Shown here in pieces: positions 9,400 to 17,307 of a stretch of DNA of 64,000 bases (its first letter is position 1; every line of letters starts with the position of its first letter). Location: contig JAIEUA010000003.1 of NCBI GenBank assembly GCA_019744815.1, positions 124,001-188,000 on the forward strand. The letters are read 5' to 3'. This DNA is from Phycisphaerales bacterium (GTDB lineage: Bacteria; Planctomycetota; Phycisphaerae; Phycisphaerales; UBA1924). The notes under the pieces are model-generated. The model made no database searches and was not told the origin of the DNA. It worked only from the letters and a program-made list of their open reading frames with translations. A program made the position numbers and the translations under genes.

Positions 9400-9960
9400 T
9401 CACATCGGCTTCTTGCTGATCGTCACGTCGTACACATGCAGGAGCTTCTCCTTGTCGAAGATCATCTCCTGGCGGCTCTTGCCCACGATGTCGTACTCGG
9501 TCGTCAATTCAATCGCGTCCACCGGGCACGCCTCTTCGCACATGCCGCAGTAGATGCAACGAAGCTCGTCGATCTCGAACTTCTTCGGGTACTTCTCGCG
9601 ATCATCCCACGGGCTCTCCGCCGCTTCGATGTGGATGCAGCGGGCCGGACAGATCGTCGGGCACATCATGCACGCGACGCACTTCACGCGACCCGCCTCG
9701 TCGCGATTCAGCCGGTGCACGCCGCGGAAGTTCGCCGCGTACTGACCGCCCTCCTCGACCGGCAGGTGCTCACGCCGCTCTTCCGGATACTGCATGGTGC
9801 GGCTGGTCTTCACCGGGCTGAACTTGCTCTGCCCGAACGACGTGAAGAAGTGCTTCAGCGTGGTGCCGAAACCCTTGAAGACCTCGGGGAGATACAGGTT
9901 CTCCAGCCCATTGAGCGGAGCGGGAGACAGGCGCAGGATGTCTTCGTTTCGAACCGTCAT
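9400..9960 (-). CDS. nuoI: NADH-quinone oxidoreductase subunit I (NuoI)
   Basis: Carries the two [4Fe-4S] clusters (N6a/N6b) that relay electrons in the peripheral arm of complex I. Both ferredoxin motifs are intact: CVACMMCPTICP and CIYCGMCEEACP. The upstream segment LKHFFTSFGQSKFSPVKTSR and the C-terminal LTTEYDIVGKSRQEMIFDKEKLL are typical of NuoI. 186 aa from ATG 9960 (MTVRNEDIL); the 630-aa track ORF adds shadow sequence. No other nuo gene is adjacent, so this is an isolated copy; the rest of complex I would be encoded elsewhere. Confidence 0.93.
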   Translation of the reverse strand: MTVRNEDILRLSPAPLNGLENLYLPEVFKGFGTTLKHFFTSFGQSKFSPVKTSRTMQYPEERREHLPVEEGGQYAANFRGVHRLNRDEAGRVKCVACMMCPTICPARCIHIEAAESPWDDREKYPKKFEIDELRCIYCGMCEEACPVDAIELTTEYDIVGKSRQEMIFDKEKLLHVYDVTISKKPM

Positions 9961-10107
9961 GGCCCGATGGTACGCGACAGAACCCGCCCCGACCGGCCGC
10001 AAACGGCCCCAACCGGTCGCAACAGCTTGTGAGCGGGAGGGTCCGCCCCGGGAGCGCCAGAACCGCATGGACAGGTTTTCAGCCCCTTGATCCGATACAC
10101 TTGTCCT

Positions 10108-11022
10108 ATGGCCGGCGGGCGAAAGACTCTGCCTCTGTTCGAACTCCTCGGCGATCCCAACCCGGATCGGCGTCGCGAGCCGCTGCGCACCATCGTCCCT
10201 CAGCAATCCGTCCCCGGCAAAGGCACCGCTCCGAATTTCTCGTCCCTCGAGGCCAAGCCGCTCCCCGACATCGCCACAGACATCCGAGGCGAGAACCCAA
10301 CCGAAAGTCCGCCCCGCGTCCAGCAGCCCATCGTGCTCTCGCGCAACATGGTGTTGGTCGCGATCGGCGTGCTCGCGGCGATCGGCGTCCTCGCGTGGAC
10401 CCTTGGCGTCAGCTTCGGGGGCAGACAAAAGGACCGGGAGATCGCCGAGAACTTCGCGGTCAACACGACCCCGCCCAAGCCCAACGAGACCATCGGACAG
10501 GCCCCCGCGGAGAAGCCCGCGCCGACCGCGACGCACCGCACAGGCGTTTCCGGCAGCCCGATCGAACCCAAACCCGTCAACCCGGCCCCGACACCGACCA
10601 ACGCCGCGAAACCCGCGCCCGCGACCAGCGAGACCCCCAAGCCCCTCCTCACGAGCGGGACCGGACGCGTCCTCACGCTCCAGGGCTTTGCGGAGAACGA
10701 TCCCCGGGAGGCAGGCTGGAACTACCTGGTTCTCGGCCTCCTGCCCCGAGAGGACTGCTGGGCCGCCATGCAGTTCTTCGCCAAGAACGGCATCGACACC
10801 TTCGCCGTCCAGGTCGATCCGGTTGACCGAAGGCTGCCTCGGGCCAATACTTCCGCCCGGTTTCAGCTGTTCGCGGCCAAGGGTGTCCCCTCCAGGGATT
10901 TCGCCTCGACCCAGGTCGAACGCGACAAGTTGAAGCGGGAGGTCGCCCGCATCGGGGCGATCTGGAAGAAGGACCACAAAGGCAGCGCGTCGTTCGCCGA
11001 CGCGTTCTGGCTGAAGAACTAG
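10108..11022 (+). CDS. Single-pass membrane protein with Pro/Ala/Thr-rich linker and SPOR-like C-terminus
   Basis: Cytoplasmic N-terminal ~78 residues (MAGGRKTLPLFELL…), one TM segment (~80-102, MVLVAIGVLAAIGVLAWTLG), a Pro/Thr/Ala-rich low-complexity linker (~115-190), then a small folded domain (RVLTLQGF…GWNYLVLGLLPREDCWAAMQFFAKNGIDTFAVQ) resembling SPOR-type peptidoglycan-binding modules in its beta-alpha-beta pattern. The function is not recognised; a cell-envelope role is inferred. Start ATG 10108 chosen over 10087 because MAGGRK follows a short leader. About 304 aa. The small basic protein gene follows 42 nt downstream. Confidence 0.65.
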   Translation: MAGGRKTLPLFELLGDPNPDRRREPLRTIVPQQSVPGKGTAPNFSSLEAKPLPDIATDIRGENPTESPPRVQQPIVLSRNMVLVAIGVLAAIGVLAWTLGVSFGGRQKDREIAENFAVNTTPPKPNETIGQAPAEKPAPTATHRTGVSGSPIEPKPVNPAPTPTNAAKPAPATSETPKPLLTSGTGRVLTLQGFAENDPREAGWNYLVLGLLPREDCWAAMQFFAKNGIDTFAVQVDPVDRRLPRANTSARFQLFAAKGVPSRDFASTQVERDKLKREVARIGAIWKKDHKGSASFADAFWLKN

Positions 11023-11064
11023 CGGCCCGGTCGCCCGGGCCATGCACAAGCACCGGAGCGAATC

Positions 11065-11226
11065 ATGAGCCTCGACCGTAGCCTGAAGATCTCGACCACC
11101 AGCGCCGGCAAGCGCAGCGTCCTCAGCCGCCAGGAGCGCATCGCCAAGCTCGTCGCCGACAAGAAGTTCGACGCCAAGAAGGACAAGGTCCTCGGCCTCG
11201 CCAAGACCCTCGCCGGCAAGGGCTGA
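11065..11226 (+). CDS. Small basic protein (TIGR04137 type)
   Basis: A 53-aa lysine-rich protein too short for the ORF track: starts MSLDRSLKIS, then RSVLSRQERIAKLV and KDKVLGLAKTL. This matches my recollection of the small basic protein family TIGR04137 shared by Planctomycetes, Verrucomicrobia and Chlamydiae; its molecular role is poorly defined, and association with ribosomes or nucleic acid is only suspected from its charge. CCGGAG about 7 nt before ATG 11065 acts as RBS, and a strong terminator lies just downstream at 11251. It may be expressed with the upstream membrane gene or alone. Confidence 0.8.
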   Translation: MSLDRSLKISTTSAGKRSVLSRQERIAKLVADKKFDAKKDKVLGLAKTLAGKG

Positions 11227-11250
11227 TGGCTTCTCGATAGATCGTTCCAG

Positions 11251-11277
11251 CGGCCGCTGCCTCGCAGCGGCCGTTTT
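11251..11277 (+). terminator. Rho-independent terminator of the small basic protein gene
   Basis: Stem CGGCCGCTG with its complement CAGCGGCCG and a short loop, followed by TTTTC. Confidence 0.85.
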
Positions 11278-11322
11278 CATTGCTGGCTTCATCTTGAGGC
11301 GCGGAGAAACCTGCGGCCCCGG

Positions 11323-11354
11323 AAAAGCAACAACCCCAGCTCCAGCCGGGGTTG
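11323..11354 (-). terminator. Terminator of the CHRD gene
   Basis: On the minus strand a CAACCCCGGC/GCTGGGGTTG hairpin is followed by TTGCTTTT, 45-75 nt past the CHRD stop codon. Confidence 0.75.
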
Positions 11355-11399
11355 TCGAGAGAGTTGCGTTGTCAGATGAAAAACCAGGGCTGAAAACGA

Positions 11400-11969
11400 T
11401 CAGCGACGCCGACGGCCGGCCACCAGACCGCCCAGTCCCAGCACCGCCAACGAGCCGGTGGAGGGAACGGTCAGGAACCCGCGGATCTCGCCGCCGCCGA
11501 AGGTCGACGAGTGAATGTTGAGATAGGTCTTGTTGGCGTTGAGAGCCGCGACAAACGCCGCCTCAGCGCTGCCCGGCGAGCCGCCGTTCGCGGTGATGTA
11601 CGCGGCGTTCCAGCTCGCGGCCAGAGTCAGGTTCAGCGTGTTGTCGTACGAGCCAGCCTTCACACCCGACGGGAAGCCCGGGAAGGTCGGGGTGGGGGTG
11701 GCGACGCCCGCCGTGCCGGCAAACGCGGTCGCGGTCGCACCGTGGATGTGGCAAGCGGTGACGTTGCCGGTCAGCCCGCTGAAGGTCACGCGGACCCGCA
11801 TGGTGTGCGCGACATCGTCGTAATCAACACGGGCCGTCCCGATGCCCGGCGAGTTGTTCACCGGCGACTCGGCCGGACCGCTCAGGTTCGCGAAATAGGT
11901 CGTCACCGCACCCTGCGACGCCGCCGCAAGGCCAACGACACCGACAGCTGCCATCAAAGCGATCTTCAT
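11400..11969 (-). CDS. Exported CHRD-domain protein with PEP-CTERM-like tail
   Basis: Signal peptide MKIALMAAVGVVGLAAASQG, then a CHRD-type domain: tolerance of short HIHG (CHIHGATATAFAG), GSYDNTLNLT, and the closing TYLNIHSSTFGGGEIRGFL are characteristic. The C-terminus VPSTGSLAVLGLGGLVAGRRRR is a PEP-CTERM-style sorting signal (motif, hydrophobic helix, Arg cluster). 189 aa. GGGAGGAG lies upstream of ATG 11969. CHRD proteins are extracellular with unclear roles; surface or matrix location is inferred from the tail. It diverges from the aminotransferase gene. Confidence 0.85.
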   Translation of the reverse strand: MKIALMAAVGVVGLAAASQGAVTTYFANLSGPAESPVNNSPGIGTARVDYDDVAHTMRVRVTFSGLTGNVTACHIHGATATAFAGTAGVATPTPTFPGFPSGVKAGSYDNTLNLTLAASWNAAYITANGGSPGSAEAAFVAALNANKTYLNIHSSTFGGGEIRGFLTVPSTGSLAVLGLGGLVAGRRRR

Positions 11970-11997
11970 TTAGGCTCCTCCCGCACGAATACACCTC

Positions 11998-12017
11998 GCC
12001 GCCTCGAACGAGGCGGC
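11998..12017. promoter_or_regulatory. Perfect hairpin in the 5' leader of the CHRD gene
   Basis: GCCGCCTCG-AA-CGAGGCGGC, about 30-50 nt upstream of the CHRD start codon in the divergent gap. It could be part of the leader RNA or an operator. No function can be assigned. Confidence 0.35.
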
Positions 12018-12173
12018 ACAACCGTTCACATGTCCGGCCCGGCCTCCGCGATTGACCGAAATCGCAGATCCGTGTCAAATTTGCCATCCGAAACTCACCG
12101 CGGGCATCGCACCGCTTCCTTTTTTCATCCTGTTCGGGTACCCCGCCGCACGCGCGAATACGCTCTTCACGGA

Positions 12174-13382
12174 ATGGACATCACTTCCCTCCTCAGCCAT
12201 CGCACCCTCTCGATGTCCGGCTCGGGCATCCGCCGCGCCTTCGAGCTCGGCGCCAAGCTCAAGGACCCGATCAACCTCTCGATCGGCCAGCCCGACTTCC
12301 CCGTCGCCCGCGCCGTCAAGGACGCCGCCATCCGGGCCATCAATGACGACCGCAACGGCTACAGCCTCAGCCGCGGCATCCCCGAGCTGACCACCGCCCT
12401 CGCCACCAAGCTCCAGACCGACGTCGGCTGGTCCTTCTCTGGCTTGGGCGATTCATCCGCCGACGCCTCCGACCTCCTCGTCACCACCGGCACCTCCGGC
12501 GCCCTCGTCCTGATCGCCATGGCGATCCTCAACCCCGGCGACGAGATCATCTTCCCCGATCCCTACTTCGTTCTGTATCCCGCCCTCTCCACCATCACCG
12601 ACGCCAAGGCCGTCTACTGCGACACCTACCCCGACTTCCGCCTCACCGCCGCCCGCGTCGAGAAGCTCATCACCCCGCGCACCAAGGCCGTGCTGCTCAA
12701 CTCCCCCGGCAACCCCGGCGGCGTCGTCATGTCCGAACGCGACTGCGCCGAGCTGCTCGACCTCTGCAAACGCAAGAACATCCTGCTCATCTCCGACGAG
12801 ATCTACGACGAGTTCACCTACAGCGAGTCCCGCACCCAGCGCGCCGCGCGGTCCGACGCCGACAAGTCCCTCAAGTGCCCCAGCCCCTGCCGCCTCCCCG
12901 GCGCCGCCGCCCACACGCTGCTCATCCGCGGCTTCGGTAAGACCTACGGAAATACCGGCTGGCGCCTCGGGTACGCCGCAGGCCCCAGAAAGCTCATCGA
13001 GCAGATGATCAAGCTGCAGCAGTTCAGCTTCGTCTGCGCTCCGACCCCGCTGCAGTGGGGCGTCCTCGAAGCCATCCACGCCGACGCCTCGCTCCAGGTC
13101 GCCGACTATCAGAAACGCCGCGACCTCGTCGTGAGCGCCCTCTCCACAGTCACCGACCTCGCCACCCCCGGCGGCGCTTTTTACGCCTTTCCCAAGATCC
13201 CCGACAAGCTCGGCATGACTGGTAGCCAGTTCCTCGAAGCCGCCATCGCCAAAAACGTCATCCTCGTCAACGGCGGCACCTTCAGCCAGCGCGACACCCA
13301 CTTCCGCCTCAGTTACGCCGTCCCCCAGCACAAGCTCGAAGCCGGGCTCGAGGTGCTGACCAACCTTCTGAGCGGTCGCTAG
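12174..13382 (+). CDS. PLP-dependent class I aminotransferase
   Basis: Fold-type I aminotransferase, aspartate/aromatic type. Seen: LSIGQPDFPVARAVKDAA, NGYSLSRGIPELTTAL, a TTGTSGALVLIA nucleotide/PLP loop, DPYFVLYPA, NSPGNPGGVV, ISDEIYDEFTY, and the Schiff-base lysine K256 in GFGKTYGNTGWRLGY, with a C-terminal THFRLSYA. 402 aa from ATG 12174 (MDITSLLSHRTLSMSGSGIR); the track start at 11511 runs through the divergent CHRD gene and is wrong. Substrate is not determined by the sequence. It ends before an inverted hairpin pair shared with convergent gpsA. Confidence 0.88.
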   Translation: MDITSLLSHRTLSMSGSGIRRAFELGAKLKDPINLSIGQPDFPVARAVKDAAIRAINDDRNGYSLSRGIPELTTALATKLQTDVGWSFSGLGDSSADASDLLVTTGTSGALVLIAMAILNPGDEIIFPDPYFVLYPALSTITDAKAVYCDTYPDFRLTAARVEKLITPRTKAVLLNSPGNPGGVVMSERDCAELLDLCKRKNILLISDEIYDEFTYSESRTQRAARSDADKSLKCPSPCRLPGAAAHTLLIRGFGKTYGNTGWRLGYAAGPRKLIEQMIKLQQFSFVCAPTPLQWGVLEAIHADASLQVADYQKRRDLVVSALSTVTDLATPGGAFYAFPKIPDKLGMTGSQFLEAAIAKNVILVNGGTFSQRDTHFRLSYAVPQHKLEAGLEVLTNLLSGR

Positions 13383-13388
13383 CGCAAA

Positions 13389-13466
13389 TAGAGCCTCTCG
13401 CGCAAGCGAGAGGTCGTGGCGATTTTGAATGACTTATACACCTCTCGCTTACGCGAGAGGCTCTAC
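13389..13466. repeat. Inverted doublet of a hairpin repeat (likely bidirectional terminator)
   Basis: Two hairpins, CCTCTCGC-GCAA-GCGAGAGG (13394-13413) and CCTCTCGC-TTAC-GCGAGAGG (13441-13460), lie in opposite orientation: the flank TAGAGC precedes the first and, on the minus strand, the second. The unit is ~26 nt with one difference. It sits between the convergent aminotransferase and gpsA genes. Confidence 0.8.
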
Positions 13467-13485
13467 CCGAGTGGTTCGACCTCGA

Positions 13486-14598
13486 TCACGCTCGCCGCAC
13501 TTCATCATCCCGCTCCGGCCGCGCCGCACGTGTCATCAGCGATCCGATCGCCGCCAGCGGATCCATCTTCTCGAACAGCACCGCGTACACAGCCCGCGCG
13601 ATCGGCACCTCCACCCGGTACTTCTCCGCCAGCGCGATCACGCCCTTGGTCGTCGCCACACCTTCCACCACATAGCGGCTCTGGGCCAGGTACTTCTCGA
13701 CGTCCTCGCCACGGCCGATCGCCTCGCCACACGACCGATTGCGGCCCTCGGGGCTGAAGCAGCTCGTCGCCAAGTCACCCACGCCCGCGATCCCCGAGAA
13801 GGTCTGCGCCGATGCCCCCATCGCCACGCCCAGCCGCGTGATCTCCGCCAGCCCGCGTGCCAAGAGCGCCGACTTGGAGTTGTTCCCCGCGTCCAGCCCG
13901 TCGAGCACGCCGGCCGCGATCGCGATGACGTTCTTCACCGCGCCCGCCAGCTCCACACCCACCAGATCGCTGCTGGTGTACACCCGCAGCCACGAGGTCG
14001 TGAACAGCGCCTGCACCTGCTTGGCGAACTCCGGATCATCGCTCGCCGCAACCATCGCCGCCGGCAAGCAGCGCGACAGCTCCGCCGCGATGGTCGGTCC
14101 GCTCAGGCACCCGATCGGCCTCGGCCTGCGATCCGGGTGATCCCGCCCCGTCGCCTGCAGCGTCTCCGCGATGATCTCCGACGGCCGCCGCATCGTGCGT
14201 TCTTCGATCCCCTTGGAAACCGAAACGATCCCCGTCCCGTCCGGCAGGTGCGGCGCCGCCAGCGTCAACGCCGAGCGCAAGAACTGCACCGGAATCGCCG
14301 TGACCACCAGGTTCGAGTCCCGCAGCGCATCCTTCAGCGACAGGCACACCTGAACGTCGTCCGCGAGACGAAAATGCGCCAGCCGCGGCGAGCCCCGGCT
14401 CTGGGCCAGCGTGGCGGCCTCCGCCGGGTTCCGCCCCCAAACCCGCACCCGGACCGGCCGCATCACCGGAGCCTCCGGTCCCGATTCCGACGCCCCGCTC
14501 GACAAAGCCCCGGCACAGACCAGGCCCATCTGGCCCAGCCCAAGCACGGTCACCACCGGTCGCTGCGGAGACGTCAGGTCGCGTTTTGCCACGCCCAC
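13486..14598 (-). CDS. gpsA: Glycerol-3-phosphate dehydrogenase [NAD(P)+]
   Basis: Reduces dihydroxyacetone phosphate to sn-glycerol-3-phosphate for phospholipid synthesis. N-terminal Rossmann motif VLGLGQMGLVCAGAL, RVWGRNPAEA, SVSKGIEERTMRRPSEII, LSGPTIAAEL, catalytic-lysine region ELAGAVKNVIAIAAGVLDGL, then FSGIAGVGDLATSCFSPEGRNR and VEGVATTKGVIALAEKY. 370 aa, slightly longer than usual because of insertions after the first strand. Start taken at GTG 14598 (a second GTG follows 6 nt later); no strong RBS distinguishes them. It runs divergently from the P-type ATPase. Confidence 0.92.
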   Translation of the reverse strand: MGVAKRDLTSPQRPVVTVLGLGQMGLVCAGALSSGASESGPEAPVMRPVRVRVWGRNPAEAATLAQSRGSPRLAHFRLADDVQVCLSLKDALRDSNLVVTAIPVQFLRSALTLAAPHLPDGTGIVSVSKGIEERTMRRPSEIIAETLQATGRDHPDRRPRPIGCLSGPTIAAELSRCLPAAMVAASDDPEFAKQVQALFTTSWLRVYTSSDLVGVELAGAVKNVIAIAAGVLDGLDAGNNSKSALLARGLAEITRLGVAMGASAQTFSGIAGVGDLATSCFSPEGRNRSCGEAIGRGEDVEKYLAQSRYVVEGVATTKGVIALAEKYRVEVPIARAVYAVLFEKMDPLAAIGSLMTRAARPERDDEVRRA

Positions 14599-14635
14599 AG
14601 AATAGCGACCGTGGCCCGGACAAGACCTCGCCGAA

Positions 14636-14662
14636 ACGAGCCCCGAGCGTCAGCGAGCGGGT
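14636..14662. repeat. Dispersed repeat ACGAGCCCCGAGCGTCAGCG, copy 1
   Basis: At least 22 nt identical to 21561-21582, and the similarity continues as GAG[C/T]GGGT. It lies in the gpsA / P-type ATPase gap and is not coding. The ~300-nt gap (14599-14898) otherwise shows no gene. Confidence 0.75.
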
Positions 14663-14898
14663 TTCCGGCATCGCCCGCCCACCAACGCTCAGGGTTCGCT
14701 GGACCACCACAGAGAACCAGAACCGAACGCCCGGACCGGACGTACTGTTGGCGTCGGCCGAGCCGACCCGTCCGGGTGTTCTGCTCGGGCCGCGCCGCGA
14801 TCAGAATCCCGATCGCGGTTGGTACATCCAAATCGGTCCCCAACTCTCGCCTCGGCCTCGGGCCAGGCGCGACCCTCGACCCTTCTGCGGAAGAACCC

Positions 14899-16983
14899 AT
14901 GGCCGCTCACGACCACAGCCACCACGACCATTCTCACGACCACGCTCACGACCACCAGCACTCCGACGTGAACGACGAGCTGGTGTGTTGCTCGCACCAC
15001 GAGATCGAGATCGAACGGACGATCTGGTTCTGCCTGCTCGGCGGCATCCTGGTCTTCTGCACCACCTTCGCCAGCATCGTCGGCATCGGGAACCCCCAGA
15101 TCATCCAGCTTCCCGCCTTGGTCGGAGCTGTGCTCCTCGCCGCGCCGCTGCTCTACGCCGCCTTCCTCGAGGTCAAGTCGGCCCGACTCTCCAGCTCCTC
15201 CCTCGCCGCGGTCGCGATCCTCGCCGCCCTCGCCAACGGCAACTACGAAACCGCCGGCTGGCTCGCCTTCATCCTCGTCATCTTCGGCCAGTTCGTCCGC
15301 CGCAGCGCCACCGGCGCCCAGCGGGCCATCGCCGAGCTCGTCCGCCTCACCCCCGACATCGCCCGCATCGTCGAGAACGGCAGCGAGAAGGAAGTCGCGC
15401 TCTCGCAGGTCAAGGTCGGCTCGCTCGTCCGCGTCCGCGCCGGCGAGAACCTCCCCGTCGACGGCCGCGTGCGCACCGGCCGCTCCACCGTCAACCAGGC
15501 CTCGCTCACCGGCGAATCCGCCCCCGTCGAGATCGAGCCCGGCGCCATGGTCTACGCCGGCACCAGCAACCTCACCGGCGGCCTCGACATCGAGGTCACC
15601 CAGATCGGCGGCGACACCACCATCGGCAAGGTGACCGACCTGATCCGTCAGGCCGAACGCTCCCGCACACCCCGCCAGCTCCTCATCGAGCAGGTCGCCG
15701 GCTTCTTTGTGCCGGTCGTTCTCAGCGTCGCCTTCATCGTCTGGTTCTTCATGAGCCAGTCGGAGAAGCCCGAAGTCCAGAAGCAGGCGATGGAGACCGT
15801 CGTCACGGTGCTCATCGTCGCCTGCCCGAGCGCCATCCTGCTCGCCAGCCCCAGCGCCATGCTCGCGGCCTTCGCCGCCGCGGCTCGTCTGGGCATCATG
15901 ATCAAGCAGCCCAACTACCTCGAGGCCGCCGCGGACATCACCGCGGTCATCCTCGACAAGACCGGCACTATCACCACCGGCAAGTTCCAGGTCACCAAGC
16001 TCGCCCCCGCCAACGGCGTCGACGGAGCCGAACTGCTCCGCGCCGCCGCCAACGGCGAGCAGCACAGCAACCACCCGCTGGCGCTCTCGATCCTGCAGAC
16101 CGCCCGGGCCGCCCGCGTCGAGATCGACGGCACCCAGGACTACGAAGAAGCCCACGGCCGCGGCGTCACCGCCCGCACCAGCCTGGGCGTCATCCGCGTC
16201 GGTCGCGGCAACTGGGTCGTCGAGGGCAACGCCGCCGCCCGCCATGAGCTCGAAGACGTCGAGAAGCGCATCGAGGGCATGACCGGCGTGCACGTCATGA
16301 AGGACGGCCGCTACCTCGGCGCCGTCGGCCTCGAGGACACCGTCCGCACCAACTGCCGCCAGGTCATCCAGAACCTTCGCGACGCCGGGGTCAAGCACGT
16401 CGCCATGTTCACCGGCGACCGCCTCAGCGTCGCCACCCGCGTCGGCCAGGTCGTCGGTGTCGACATGATCGAGGCCGAGTGCCTGCCCGAAGAAAAGCAC
16501 GAGCAGATCCGCGGCCTCAAGAAGCTCGGCTACCGCACCATGATGGTCGGCGACGGCATCAACGACGGCCCCTCGCTCGCCGAGGCCGACGTCGGCATCG
16601 CCATGGGCCTGTCGGGCTCCGACATCGCCGCCAACAGCGCGGGCGTCGCCCTCATGAACGACGACCTGTCGCGTGTCCCGTTCCTCATCGAGCTCTCCCG
16701 CCGCACCCGCTCCATCATCGCCCAGAACATCGCCGCCTCGATCGTGATCGCGGTGGTGGGGCTGCTGCTCGCCGCGACCGGCTACTTCAACAAAGTCGGC
16801 TCGCTCGCGCTGCCCCTCGCCGCCTTCTACCACTTCGTGGGCGACATCTTCGTGCTCGCCAACAGCTTCCGCCTCTTCCGCTTCGGCGAGAGCTTCGTCA
16901 CCGCCGAGACCAACGAACCCGCCCTCAAGCGCCGCGCCGCCTCCGTCCGCGGCCTGGGCAACGCCCAGCCGGCGACCGCCTAA
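14899..16983 (+). CDS. P1B-type heavy-metal ATPase with His-rich N-terminus and CPS transmembrane motif
   Basis: ATP-driven metal-ion transporter. ATG 14899 begins a His-rich tail (HDHSHHDHSHDHAHDHQH), then a CC motif (LVCCSHH), four TM helices, actuator loop TGES (ASLTGESAPVE), the TM6 motif VACPSAILLASPS, phosphorylation site DKTGTITTGK, the NHPLA nucleotide-binding motif, GDGINDGPSLAEADVGIAMG, and two last TMs. About 694 aa. The membrane motif is CPS instead of the common CPC/SPC/CPH, and the last TM (FYHFVGDIFVLANSFRL) departs from the usual HxGxTxxVxxNxLRL, so the metal cannot be assigned. No metal-binding HMA domain. Monocistronic, terminated at 17046. Confidence 0.87.
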   Translation: MAAHDHSHHDHSHDHAHDHQHSDVNDELVCCSHHEIEIERTIWFCLLGGILVFCTTFASIVGIGNPQIIQLPALVGAVLLAAPLLYAAFLEVKSARLSSSSLAAVAILAALANGNYETAGWLAFILVIFGQFVRRSATGAQRAIAELVRLTPDIARIVENGSEKEVALSQVKVGSLVRVRAGENLPVDGRVRTGRSTVNQASLTGESAPVEIEPGAMVYAGTSNLTGGLDIEVTQIGGDTTIGKVTDLIRQAERSRTPRQLLIEQVAGFFVPVVLSVAFIVWFFMSQSEKPEVQKQAMETVVTVLIVACPSAILLASPSAMLAAFAAAARLGIMIKQPNYLEAAADITAVILDKTGTITTGKFQVTKLAPANGVDGAELLRAAANGEQHSNHPLALSILQTARAARVEIDGTQDYEEAHGRGVTARTSLGVIRVGRGNWVVEGNAAARHELEDVEKRIEGMTGVHVMKDGRYLGAVGLEDTVRTNCRQVIQNLRDAGVKHVAMFTGDRLSVATRVGQVVGVDMIEAECLPEEKHEQIRGLKKLGYRTMMVGDGINDGPSLAEADVGIAMGLSGSDIAANSAGVALMNDDLSRVPFLIELSRRTRSIIAQNIAASIVIAVVGLLLAATGYFNKVGSLALPLAAFYHFVGDIFVLANSFRLFRFGESFVTAETNEPALKRRAASVRGLGNAQPATA

Positions 16984-16995
16984 GCCATCAACCCC

Positions 16996-17020
16996 AGCGA
17001 GCCGGGGCGTCCCCGCCCCG
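16996..17020. repeat. Dispersed repeat AGCGAGCCGGGGCGTC, copy 1
   Basis: Nearly identical over ~25 nt to 19785-19810 (one substitution). GGGGCG/CGCCCC arms form a small hairpin. Confidence 0.75.
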
Positions 17021-17045
17021 CGCTCAACCGCTCCGGATCCCGCAA

Positions 17046-17074
17046 CAACCGCCGCAACCCGGCGGTTGTTTTTT
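17046..17074 (+). terminator. Rho-independent terminator of the P-type ATPase gene
   Basis: CAACCGCC/GGCGGTTG stem followed by TTTTTTC. Confidence 0.85.
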
Positions 17075-17122
17075 CATTTCCTCCTCGTTTGCGTCGCGAT
17101 CCGCGAGCGCTGCTCCGCGCCT

Positions 17123-17181
17123 CCTCTCCCCGCTTGCGGGGAGAGGACGATTCGACGCATAGCGGCGAATCAGGTGAGGGG
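17123..17181. repeat. CCTCTCCCC hairpin element, copy 1 (minus orientation)
   Basis: CCTCTCCCCGC-TT-GCGGGGAGAGG hairpin followed at ~27 nt by GGTGAGGGG. The same architecture (CCCCTCACC, a ~20-30-nt spacer often itself a hairpin, then CCTCTCCCC hairpin) recurs at 17221, 30164 and 39474. Confidence 0.75.
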
Positions 17182-17220
17182 ATTGCGGGTCGTTCAACGC
17201 GACGACATTCGGGCCCCAAG

Positions 17221-17279
17221 ACCCCTCCCCGGTCTCGCCAAGCCTCGACCACCTCTCCCCGCTTCGCGGTGCGGGGGAG
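17221..17279. repeat. CCTCTCCCC hairpin element, copy 2 (degenerate)
   Basis: ACCCCTCCCC, a 22-nt spacer, then CCTCTCCCCGCTTCGCGG…GGGGGAG. A degenerate copy of the element at 17123, in opposite orientation. Confidence 0.6.
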
Positions 17280-17307
17280 CGGGTTGTCTCGGTGTCGAAA
17301 CACGCTC

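Larger units (their letters stand above)
16984..17307. other. Repeat-rich gap between the P-type ATPase and mgtE
   Basis: 324 bases with no gene. It contains the AGCGAGCCGGGGCGTC repeat (16996), the ATPase terminator (17046) and two CCTCTCCCC hairpin elements (17123, 17221). Confidence 0.7.

Noticed and set aside
14689-16833. 714-aa minus-strand ORF opposite the P-type ATPase
   Set aside because: Shadow frame, Gly/Asp/Val-biased; the plus frame has DKTGT and TGES.
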